Assembly: GCA_004299495.1 (NCBI GenBank)
Contig: SCPY01000144.1
Coordinates: forward strand, 1 to 5,545
Source of the DNA: a bacterium
GTDB taxonomy: Bacteria; Omnitrophota; Gorgyraeia; Gygaellales; UBA12090
Reading direction: 5' to 3'
DNA: 5,545 nucleotides
Shown here piece by piece: positions 1 to 5,545 of this stretch; the stretch's first letter is position 1, and each line of letters begins with the position of its first letter. A program made the position numbers and the translations under genes. The notes under the pieces were generated by a model that was not told the DNA's origin, did not search any database, and saw nothing but the letters and a program-made list of their open reading frames with translations.

Positions 1-847
1 TACGGATGACAAAGGTAATGACGCCGCAACCGATGCCGAATACCAGCTGCCCTTTTTTGGTAATGGGGGTAGTGACATAGTCCGTAGCCATAAAAAAGGC
101 GCCGAGAATAAGCCCGCCGGATAGAATAGCAAAAAGAAAATCTCCTCTTAAAAAACCTTCCCCGCCAAACATCCAGCTCAATGCCCCTAACGATAAGATA
201 AAGCCCATGGGCGCCTGGCGCCAGACATACCCTTTCCACAACAAATAGGCAGCGCCCAGTATTAGCGCCAGGGCGCAAACCTCACCCAGGCAGCCCGGCC
301 GATTGCCCAAGAATAAATCTCCGTAAGATAACCCTAACCCGGATAAACTCCTCATGCCGCCTTCTTTAAGCATTGCCAGAGGGGTTGCCGAGCTGACAGC
401 GTCTAAGCTCAATGGCCTGTAAAAATCCGTCATCTGCTTTGGCCAGGAAGCAAGTAAAAATGCCCGCGCCGCAAGCGCCGGGTTAAAGATGTTTGCCCCC
501 AAGCCGCCAAAGGTATGCTTGGCAATAGCAACGGCAAAAATACCGCCCACCAGAGGAATCCAGAAAGGCACTCCGGAGGAAAGATTATAAGCAAGTAAAA
601 GCCCGGTGAGGGCGGCTGATCCGTCGTAAAGGGTTATCTTCTTGCGCCTTAATTTCTGAATCAGGAACTCGGTAATCAAACAGCTGGCAATGGAAATAAT
701 TATAACCTTTAATGCCGCAAACCCAAAGATAATCACCCCCGCCGCTCCCGCAGGCAAAAGAGCAAGAAATACCGTCCACATTACCTTTTGCACAGACTCC
801 CCGCCGTGGACATGCGGAGACACGCCGACAGATAATCTTTCAGCCAT
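1..847 (-). CDS. rnfD: Rnf complex membrane subunit RnfD (partial, 3' end outside window)
   Basis: This is the first 282 codons of RnfD, the polytopic flavoprotein subunit of the Rnf ferredoxin:NAD+ oxidoreductase, homologous to NqrB. The product begins MAERLSVGVSPHV, the usual RnfD opening. It contains KHTFGGLGANIFNPALAARA (about residues 110-129) and DAVSSATPLAML (149-160), where Thr155 aligns with the threonine that carries covalent FMN in the family. It also has PGCLGE (184-189), GGLILGAFFMATDYVTTP (244-261) and GQLVFGIGCGV (266-276). Several hydrophobic segments are visible. Family members run about 310-350 residues, so roughly the last 30-60 are missing off the left edge. The start ATG overlaps the rnfG stop by 8 bases (ATGGCTGA). 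A GAGG ribosome site at 854-857, six bases upstream, supports this start. Identity is very secure; the transported ion cannot be told from the sequence. Confidence 0.96.
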   Translation of the reverse strand, partial: MAERLSVGVSPHVHGGESVQKVMWTVFLALLPAGAAGVIIFGFAALKVIIISIASCLITEFLIQKLRRKKITLYDGSAALTGLLLAYNLSSGVPFWIPLVGGIFAVAIAKHTFGGLGANIFNPALAARAFLLASWPKQMTDFYRPLSLDAVSSATPLAMLKEGGMRSLSGLGLSYGDLFLGNRPGCLGEVCALALILGAAYLLWKGYVWRQAPMGFILSLGALSWMFGGEGFLRGDFLFAILSGGLILGAFFMATDYVTTPITKKGQLVFGIGCGVITFVIR

Positions 848-1373
848 GATTGGCCTCAAAAAGCAATTGCTCTTTTAATTCCTGAATCTTGTCTCTTAGG
901 GAATTGATTACCCCGCGGGAGGAAATGCTTGCCCCGGTAATTGCCTGCACATCATTCAGGGTATCCGCGTTCTTTCCTTGAAATTGCCCCAGAAAGGAGG
1001 CTTCGGTTATTCTGTTGCCCAGGCCGGGAGTTTCATCCTGGGACAAAATCTTGAGGCTTCTAATTTCTAAATTAAGAGCTAATCCCGCCGCTGTCTCAAT
1101 ATCAGAAGAATACCCCTTTGCCTTAGCTTTTACGATAAATCCGCTAAGCTTATTGTTATTGTCAAAGGCGGTAAAATAGATTATTTTCTCATCCCGGTAG
1201 CGCGCCTCAAACCTTAAGCTTTCCGGCATTAGCTCATTAAAGGCAGAACTTTCCTCTTTTTCTTTTTGCTGCCTTATCTTTGGCTCGGTAACGTTGTTGA
1301 CTATGGCTAATACCGAGCTGGAGAGAAAACAGATAAATCCCAGAATAAGCCCGTATTTAAGCATTTCTCTCAT
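840..1373 (-). CDS. rnfG: Rnf complex flavoprotein subunit RnfG
   Basis: RnfG is a single-span membrane protein with an extracytoplasmic FMN-binding domain; it passes electrons within the Rnf complex and is related to NqrC. The 177-residue product has one N-terminal membrane segment (about residues 5-27), then the FMN_bind fold. The hallmark SQDETPGLGNRI lies at 111-122 and the flavin attachment motif ITGASISS at 145-152. In the family the flavin is bound through a phosphoester on the Thr/Ser of the S/T-G-A-T/S motif; here that residue is Ser149 instead of the more common Thr. The start ATG shares one base with the rnfC stop (TAATG) and has AGGA about 10 bases upstream. The stop overlaps the rnfD start. 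The gene therefore lies between rnfC and rnfD, whereas rnfD precedes rnfG in the well-known operons. The length is at the short end of normal. Confidence 0.95.
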   Translation of the reverse strand: MREMLKYGLILGFICFLSSSVLAIVNNVTEPKIRQQKEKEESSAFNELMPESLRFEARYRDEKIIYFTAFDNNNKLSGFIVKAKAKGYSSDIETAAGLALNLEIRSLKILSQDETPGLGNRITEASFLGQFQGKNADTLNDVQAITGASISSRGVINSLRDKIQELKEQLLFEANHG

Positions 1374-2653
1374 TACTTTGGCATCCTCATCTTCGCGTAC
1401 TTAACCTGCTGGACTATGTTTCTTCTCTGCGGGCAGACATAACTGCAGGAACCGCACTCCATACATTCCAAAGCCCCATAGCTCTTGGCTAAGTCCCATC
1501 TTCCTTTCTCAGCCGCCAAAGCTATCATGCAGGGCATAAGCCCCATAGGGCAGCTTTCCGCGCACCGTCCACAGCGCAGGCAAAATGACTCATCAGCCGG
1601 CTCAACCTCTTTTTCGGACAAAAAGATAACTCCATTGGTATTCTTGATTACCGGAGCCTGAAGGCTATACTGGGCAAGGCCCATCATCGGCCCTCCGAAA
1701 ACTATCCTCTCCGGCTCACGCTTTAAGGGGCCGCATTCATTCATCAAATCCTTTATGGTTGTGCCGATACGCACCAGGAGATTGGCCGGATTTTCTAAAC
1801 ATCCCCCTGAAACCGTGGCTACTCTTTCATATAACGGCTTACCCAGATATACCGCTTCATAGATCGCGTAGGCAGTGGCGATATTGTGCACCAATACCCC
1901 CGCGTCAAAGGGGAACTTTCCGGCAGGCACTTCCCTTGCCAGCACCGATTTTATCAGCTGTTTCTCCCCTCCTTGAGGGTATCGCGATTTCAAGACGCGC
2001 ATTATGTACGGCGTATTGCGCGCGGCGTTCTCAAAAGCCTTAATCGCCTCCGGTTTATTATCCTCTATGGCAATGTAGGCATTCTTTGCCCCAACGCACT
2101 TTACTATCAACCCTATTGAGAGAATTATCTCCTCGCTTTTTTCCACCATCAAACGGTTATCCGCGGTTAAATATGGCTCGCACTCCGCGCCGTTAAGGAT
2201 AAAGCTGTCAATGGGCCTTGGCGGGGTTAATTTAATATGCGCGGGAAACCCCGCTCCCCCCATTCCCACCACTCCGCAATCAAAAATAATCTTACGGATA
2301 TCGTGAGGAGTAAGCTGCTGTATAACCTCCGGGCTGTTTGGCTTAAAGTCTATTTCTTCATCTCGTCCGTCAGAAGTTATCACAATCGCTCTTGCCCTGC
2401 CTAATAAAGGATGCGGCAGCTCATCAATCGCGCTGACCTTTCCGGAAATGGAGCTGTGTATAGGGACAAAAACCGCTTTTTCTTCTAAGGTAGCGATAAG
2501 CTGTCCGGCCTTTACGCTGTCGCCCACCGAAACAACCGGCTGGCACATCTTGCCCAGATGCTGGGTAAGCGGAATAATAGCTTTTTCCGGAATCTTTGCT
2601 TTACGAACCGCCAGGCGCGCGGTACGCTCTTTTTCTTCGCGTAATTTTAACAT
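1373..2653 (-). CDS. rnfC: Rnf complex NADH-binding iron-sulfur subunit RnfC
   Basis: RnfC is the peripheral cytoplasmic subunit of Rnf that exchanges electrons with NAD(H). The 426-residue product has an N-terminal barrel/sandwich-hybrid region (about 24-95, including PVHSS-like PIHSSISGKV at 64-73). A NuoF-like Rossmann region follows, with GMGGAGFP at 130-137 and NGAECEPYLTADNRLM at 154-169, plus RYPQGGEKQLI at 224-234 and a SLBB-type stretch near 272-302. At the C-terminus two [4Fe-4S] motifs are complete: C358, C361, C364, C368 and C397, C400, C403, C407. The protein ends soon after them, as in clostridial-type RnfC, without the long tail seen in E. coli RsxC. The usual N-terminal F-K-G-G-I-H-P segment is absent and no in-frame extension restores it. 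The ATG overlaps the end of the upstream transporter by 7 bases, with only a weak AGAAAG ribosome site, which suggests coupled translation. Confidence 0.97.
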   Translation of the reverse strand: MLKLREEKERTARLAVRKAKIPEKAIIPLTQHLGKMCQPVVSVGDSVKAGQLIATLEEKAVFVPIHSSISGKVSAIDELPHPLLGRARAIVITSDGRDEEIDFKPNSPEVIQQLTPHDIRKIIFDCGVVGMGGAGFPAHIKLTPPRPIDSFILNGAECEPYLTADNRLMVEKSEEIILSIGLIVKCVGAKNAYIAIEDNKPEAIKAFENAARNTPYIMRVLKSRYPQGGEKQLIKSVLAREVPAGKFPFDAGVLVHNIATAYAIYEAVYLGKPLYERVATVSGGCLENPANLLVRIGTTIKDLMNECGPLKREPERIVFGGPMMGLAQYSLQAPVIKNTNGVIFLSEKEVEPADESFCLRCGRCAESCPMGLMPCMIALAAEKGRWDLAKSYGALECMECGSCSYVCPQRRNIVQQVKYAKMRMPK

Positions 2654-3912
2654 AATCGCGCTTTCTGATATTTTGTTCGCAGATAACCCGTCAGGCCGAT
2701 ACCGGAAAACAACAGGCCCACCCCTATCAAGAGCCCCTGCCGGCCTATGGATTTGAACTCAGAAAGGCTTGAGCCCAGAAACATAAACAAAAGAAAAGCC
2801 AGATGCATCACTATTTCTATTGAGCTGAAAACTTTCCCCAGCATATCTCCGGTAGAGATATCATGAATCAGGGTATTGGTGGCAGTCATTATGGGGGCGA
2901 CGGTTAAACCGAAAATAAAGGCCAGTAACGCCGCGGTGTAAAAATAGGGATAACTCCCCAGGCCGATTGCAAAGGCAGACAGGGCAAGGCCGCTTGCCAA
3001 AAGAGAAAAATATATGGTCTTAAAACAATTATCGCTTTTCCCGAAACGGCCATAGATAAGTGAGCCGAAAAAAAGCCCCGCGCCAAGAAACATAACCAAC
3101 AAGCCCAGGTTCAAGGTAAGCGCCTTCAGGGTCTCCTGAATAAAGACAATCATCACCACATAGATTGCCCCCAGCGCCGCCCACACCAAAAACAAAACGC
3201 CCAGCACTATGCGCATCTGCCGCTGGCTCATCAGGTAACCGATGCCCTCCTTAATCTCGGTCAAGACAGATTTTCTAATTACCTCAACAATTTCTTTGCC
3301 CAATTTCACAATGCCCATAGCCCGCCCGGAGGCAATCCGGATAGAGAACACCAAAAGGCTGGAGACAAAAAAGCTCACCGCGTCCAGATAAAACCCTCCT
3401 TTTACCCCCAAGATGGTAACTGCTACTCCCGCGACTCCAAATCCCGCCACCGCGGCAATCATACCGGTAGTATTCACTAATGAGTTTGCCAATAGAATCT
3501 GCTCTTTAGGAACAAGCTCCGGAACGATGGCAAGTTTTGCCGGGACAAAGAACCTTCCGATGCTGAATAATAAAAATACCACACAATACAAAGGAAGCAA
3601 CGGCATCCGGGAATCAATGAGATATAAGGGTATAAGCAGGACTAAGCACCCGCGCAGGAAATCGCAGATATACATCGTCTTACGCCTGTCCCAGCGGTCA
3701 ACATAGACCCCGGCAATCGGGCCGATGACAAATACCGGCAGGATTGTAAAAGAAAGGAGGGTGGCAAGCTGCAGGGTTTTTCCGGGAGAACGCTGGGTAA
3801 TAAAGCCGATCAGGGCCATCTGGTCCAGGCGGTCTCCTATCTGAGAGATAATCTGGCCCAGCCACAAAAGAAAAAAGTTGCGGTTTCTTAAGACTTCCCT
3901 GAATTTAGCCAT
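2647..3912 (-). CDS. MFS transporter, MFS_3 / EntS- and macrolide-efflux-like
   Basis: This is a predicted inner-membrane proton-driven exporter of about 421 residues with about 12 hydrophobic segments, in two halves split by a charged central loop (around residues 193-232). MFS motif A is clear between helices 2 and 3 as GVYVDRWDRRK, with its Asp and Arg residues. The start NRNFFLLWLGQIISQIGD and the FVPAKLAIVPELV stretch after helix 4 are typical of the MFS_3 group (enterobactin exporter EntS, macrolide efflux proteins). Substrate cannot be inferred. I chose the ATG at 3912; an in-frame TTG sits directly before it at 3915. Only 9 bases separate this ATG from the tRNA-Thr 3' end, so there is no room for a normal ribosome site outside the tRNA. 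No good start exists further inside before helix 1. Its stop overlaps rnfC by 7 bases, placing it in the same transcript as the rnf genes. Confidence 0.9.
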   Translation of the reverse strand: MAKFREVLRNRNFFLLWLGQIISQIGDRLDQMALIGFITQRSPGKTLQLATLLSFTILPVFVIGPIAGVYVDRWDRRKTMYICDFLRGCLVLLIPLYLIDSRMPLLPLYCVVFLLFSIGRFFVPAKLAIVPELVPKEQILLANSLVNTTGMIAAVAGFGVAGVAVTILGVKGGFYLDAVSFFVSSLLVFSIRIASGRAMGIVKLGKEIVEVIRKSVLTEIKEGIGYLMSQRQMRIVLGVLFLVWAALGAIYVVMIVFIQETLKALTLNLGLLVMFLGAGLFFGSLIYGRFGKSDNCFKTIYFSLLASGLALSAFAIGLGSYPYFYTAALLAFIFGLTVAPIMTATNTLIHDISTGDMLGKVFSSIEIVMHLAFLLFMFLGSSLSEFKSIGRQGLLIGVGLLFSGIGLTGYLRTKYQKARLC

Positions 3913-3921
3913 CAAAAAATA

Positions 3922-3994
3922 AGCCCACGGCCCGCCTCGAACGGGCGACCGGCGATTTACGAAACCGCTGCTCTACCAACTGAGCTACGTGGGC
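3922..3994 (-). tRNA. tRNA-Thr (anticodon CGU)
   Basis: The minus strand folds into a complete 73-base cloverleaf. The acceptor stem GCCCACG/CGTGGGC has 7 pairs and the D arm is GCTC...GAGC with AGTTGGTA in the loop. The anticodon arm GCGGT/ATCGC has one G-U pair and loop TTCGTAA, giving anticodon CGU, which reads the Thr codon ACG. The variable loop is 5 bases, and the T arm GCCCG/CGGGC has loop TTCGAGG. The discriminator base is U. The CCA end is not encoded and must be added after processing. The gene lies 11 bases after the stop of the PAP2 phosphatase and 9 bases before the MFS start, so it is wedged between two protein genes on the same strand. A promoter at 4005-4033 is correctly placed to transcribe it. 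Confidence 0.97.
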
Positions 3995-4004
3995 GTAGCT
4001 CTTT

Positions 4005-4033
4005 ATTATAAAGGATTTTTGTGTTTCTGGAAA
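4005..4033 (-). promoter_or_regulatory. Predicted sigma70-type promoter for tRNA-Thr and the MFS-rnf genes
   Basis: On the minus strand a perfect TATAAT (4010-4005) is preceded, after exactly 17 bases, by TTTCCA (4033-4028), which matches four of six bases of TTGACA. Transcription would be expected to begin near 3998, just before the first tRNA base at 3994, as is usual for tRNA promoters. The -10 box includes the TAA stop of the PAP2 gene, so the promoter is embedded in the end of that coding region. It is the only convincing promoter seen upstream of the MFS-rnf block. The match is by eye and not scored. Confidence 0.6.
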
Positions 4034-4515
4034 GAGAATTTGTGGGTAAGGAGAGATACGCAGATGCCGATAAGTATGCCGGCTAAGATATCCGCGGGAT
4101 AGTGCACCCCGGTTACAATCCGCGATAGTCCGATAAGCAAGGCCAAAGCCAAAAGCCATATTCCCAGATGTTTCTTTTCTAAAAATATCCCGAAGGCCAG
4201 GGAAAAGGCAACGGCGGTATGTTTTGAGGGAAATGTTGAATCCGCAATATGTGATATTAGCAGCCTTGCCTCTTCCTGCGCGAACGGCCGGGGAAAGAAA
4301 CAAATCTTCTTGACCAGCGCCACAATCACAACGGTAATCAGCGCGGAAAGGGAGGCCTTAATAAATAATTTCCTGTCCTTGCGCAACAAGTAAACCATAA
4401 CCAATCCAAAAATGAATATGGCATATTGCGCCAGAAATACCCAGGCACCATCCAGAATATTATTCTTGCCGGCGAGGTTATTAAAGAAAAAGAATATCTC
4501 TTTGTTTAAACTCAT
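4006..4515 (-). CDS. PAP2-family membrane phosphatase, probable undecaprenyl-diphosphate phosphatase (BcrC-like)
   Basis: This is a membrane-bound lipid phosphatase of the PAP2 superfamily, 169 residues, with about five hydrophobic segments. All three signature motifs are intact. Motif 1 is K69...RP (ending RPF at 76-78), motif 2 is FPSKHT at 95-100 with His99 as the likely general acid, and motif 3 is SRIVTGVHYPAD at 131-142 with His138 as the likely nucleophile and Asp142 supporting it. The F-P-S-x-H-T form of motif 2 and the short length resemble BcrC/YbjG enzymes that recycle undecaprenyl pyrophosphate for peptidoglycan synthesis. Another lipid-phosphate substrate, such as phosphatidylglycerophosphate, is possible. 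The ATG at 4515 has only a weak AAGAG upstream. The stop overlaps the predicted tRNA promoter. It shares strand with the MFS-rnf genes, but a functional link is not evident. Confidence 0.92.
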   Translation of the reverse strand: MSLNKEIFFFFNNLAGKNNILDGAWVFLAQYAIFIFGLVMVYLLRKDRKLFIKASLSALITVVIVALVKKICFFPRPFAQEEARLLISHIADSTFPSKHTAVAFSLAFGIFLEKKHLGIWLLALALLIGLSRIVTGVHYPADILAGILIGICVSLLTHKFSFQKHKNPL

Positions 4516-4822
4516 CTACTCTTGGCCTGTTCTTTAGGCGTTACCCTTGTTCTTATTAAAATCTTCTTCAAAAACATATGGCCCGGCAATCAACATTTGC
4601 ATCTCCTATAGTCGTAGCCGCAAGATTCCACTGGCTTCCTAAGAGTTCGACTCCGCACGAGGCCCTATCTTTATCGCCGCCGGTATTTTCCCGATGATAC
4701 GCTAAGGCGCAAAAACTAAATTGTCCTGGTATGCCTAAGGTACATATCCTATCTCCACCATTGTTTGCCTCGCATTTCGGAGAAACCCAGGGATTTACCG
4801 CTCCTCCTCCACCGCTGGATTT

Positions 4823-5233
4823 GATCGTGGCAGTTCCGGCGTTAGGATCCCAAGTATTGCCAGTAACCCCTGCACCGCTAAGCGTAATACCTGATTCGCC
4901 TGTAAGGCTAAAGACGCTGCCGCCGGGATGACCTCCCGGGCCGGTATTGGTAACCCTCACAGTGTTAGTGGCGGGCTCATTGGTAATACTGATACCGGAT
5001 CCTTGCTCTATGGAAAAAACTGATCCCGTCATACCGTTAATGGTAACATTTCCGCCGCCAGGGCCACCGCCCGTTTGATCGACGCCACAGGCAAGTCGGA
5101 CTCCGTTCCAATAAATTTTGTTAGTCACTGAATCCGTACAGCTGCTAATCGATGCGGTATCCAAAGATACTGTTCCTGTTGTAGTGATGGGATTCGGGGA
5201 AAGGATAATGCCTGGGCCATGGCTGATAGAAGT
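4823..5233 (-). repeat. Degenerate beta-repeat units within the tail-fibre-like protein
   Basis: Three units of about 24-32 residues share the pattern S-(V/I)-(F/S)-...-G-(P/S)-G-I-x-(L/I)-...-T-(G/N)-x-(V/T)-x-(L/V/I). They lie at 5233-5162 (HGPGIILSPNPITTTGTVSL), 5023-4949 (SVFSIEQGSGISIT...VRVT) and 4918-4823 (SVFSLTGESGITLS...TATI). The resemblance is at protein level only; the DNA has diverged, so these are not recent duplications. Such G-I-x-L/T-G-T units are common in phage tail fibres and surface fibre proteins and suggest an elongated beta structure. Confidence 0.45.
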
Positions 5234-5422
5234 AACAGCCTGGCTCGCCCACCTTATGGCACCTTTCAACCAGACATCGCTGGCAGCAGCATAGCCATTT
5301 ACATCCAACTTTGATTGCTGTCCGCCATAAATCGCAGGGTTATCTGTCCCAATCCCCACATTCCAGTTGAGATCATCAGGATAAAGGTTACTTCCTGTGC
5401 GTGACCATAAGCCACCTATAGG

Positions 5423-5425
5423 CTA
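5423..5425 (-). other. In-frame TAG (amber) codon inside the tail-fibre-like gene
   Basis: The minus strand reads GTC TGG TAG CCT ATA GGT (V W stop P I G). Coding sense continues without a break on both sides, including a VGIGT motif 21 codons later. One base change would give CAG (Gln) or AAG (Lys); 'VWxPIGG' fits either. The codon at this point is seen directly; whether it is a true mutation cannot be decided here. Confidence 0.85.
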
Positions 5426-5545
5426 CCAGACATAGCCGCCTGAATCATCCTGCCCACAGACCTTAAGTCCTTCTTCATTAGGAGTGTTATCATAATACAT
5501 TATCCCTATGTGGTCGTCAGTGGTGCAATCAGATGATCCTTTAGG

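Larger units (their letters stand above)
4568..5545 (-). pseudogene. Secreted beta-repeat / tail-fibre-like protein with Cys-rich C-terminus; frame broken by one TAG (5' end outside window)
   Basis: One frame stays open from the right edge to the TGA at 4568-4570 except for a single TAG at 5423-5425. Before it the product reads CTTDDHIGIMYYDNTPNEEG...GGYVW, and after it PIGGLW...LNWNVGIGT...SKLDVNG; the two halves clearly belong together. The VGIGT..P..KLDVNG stretch is typical of phage tail-fibre-like and surface proteins. Next come glycine- and threonine-rich beta-repeat units, a C...IYWNG..L.CG segment, a Gly/Pro-rich linker, and a final 76-residue domain with six cysteines ending CRAICF, which suggests disulfide bonds outside the cytoplasm. 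No signal peptide or pilin N-terminus is visible because the start lies off the edge. The part after TAG has no credible start of its own: its only early candidate is a GTG at 5359 inside the VGIGT motif, with no ribosome site. It may be a real pseudogene, a sequencing error, or a readthrough gene. Exact function is unknown. Confidence 0.72.

Noticed and set aside
585..878. Short frames on both strands around the rnfD start
   Set aside because: The true coding frame here is rnfD, which fits the family along its whole length; the others are out of frame.
1759..2119. Two overlapping plus-strand open frames opposite rnfC
   Set aside because: They are antisense to a strongly conserved coding region, have no recognisable domain, and are rich in residues typical of shadow frames.
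3914..3921. T-run after tRNA-Thr on the minus strand as an intrinsic terminator
   Set aside because: The only stem directly before it is the long-range tRNA acceptor stem, not a compact GC hairpin, and the MFS gene follows at once with no other promoter visible.
3905..4303. Open frame of 132 codons on the minus strand ending HVAQLVEQRFRKSPVARSRR...
   Set aside because: The end is the translation of the tRNA-Thr gene, a well-known spurious protein string, and the rest is an out-of-frame reading of the PAP2 gene.
4525..4539. Small hairpin GCCT...AGGC between the fibre-like gene and the PAP2 gene
   Set aside because: Only four base pairs with a 7-base loop and no T-run follow it; too weak to call a terminator.
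4731..4931. Plus-strand 66-codon frame opposite the fibre-like gene
   Set aside because: It is antisense to a coherent beta-repeat coding frame; its Pro-rich content is explained by Gly codons on the other strand.
5357..5359. GTG at 5359 as the start of an independent gene
   Set aside because: It encodes Val inside the conserved NVGIGT motif, has no ribosome site, and the frame continues upstream with fitting sequence.

Overview
This window reads almost entirely on the minus strand. It fits a mesophilic, anaerobic-type, probably Gram-negative bacterium from an uncultured lineage. My best guess is Omnitrophota or a relative, at low-to-moderate confidence. The basis is an Rnf complex, a secreted 'VGIGT..P..KLDVNG' protein of the kind common in such metagenome-derived genomes, and very dense gene packing. 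The guess rests on gene style, not on a marker gene.

In the direction of transcription (from high to low coordinates) the layout is as follows. (1) Positions 5545-4568 hold the 3' part of a large secreted, tail-fibre or pilin-like beta-repeat protein with a six-cysteine C-terminus; its frame is interrupted by one TAG codon at 5423-5425. (2) A 52-base gap carries no convincing signal. (3) Positions 4515-4006 encode a PAP2-family lipid phosphatase, probably an undecaprenyl-diphosphate phosphatase. (4) A good sigma70-type promoter overlaps the end of that gene, followed by tRNA-Thr(CGU) at 3994-3922. (5) An MFS_3-type efflux transporter begins only 9 bases after the tRNA. (6) rnfC, rnfG and the first 282 codons of rnfD follow, each overlapping the gene before it; rnfD runs off the left edge.

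The Rnf proteins belong to a membrane ferredoxin:NAD+ oxidoreductase that couples electron transfer to Na+ or H+ pumping. RnfC carries the NADH/FMN fold and two [4Fe-4S] clusters, while RnfG and RnfD are flavinylated membrane subunits. The RnfE, A and B subunits are not in the window and would be expected to its left. The MFS gene overlaps rnfC by 7 bases, so it is probably translated from the same message. The tRNA promoter is the only clear promoter I see upstream of the MFS-rnf block.

Points worth a second look are the tRNA-headed MFS-rnf transcript, the C-G-D order of the rnf genes, a serine at the RnfG flavin site, a short RnfC N-terminus, and the isolated in-frame amber codon. I found no mobile element, CRISPR array, or clearly new system.
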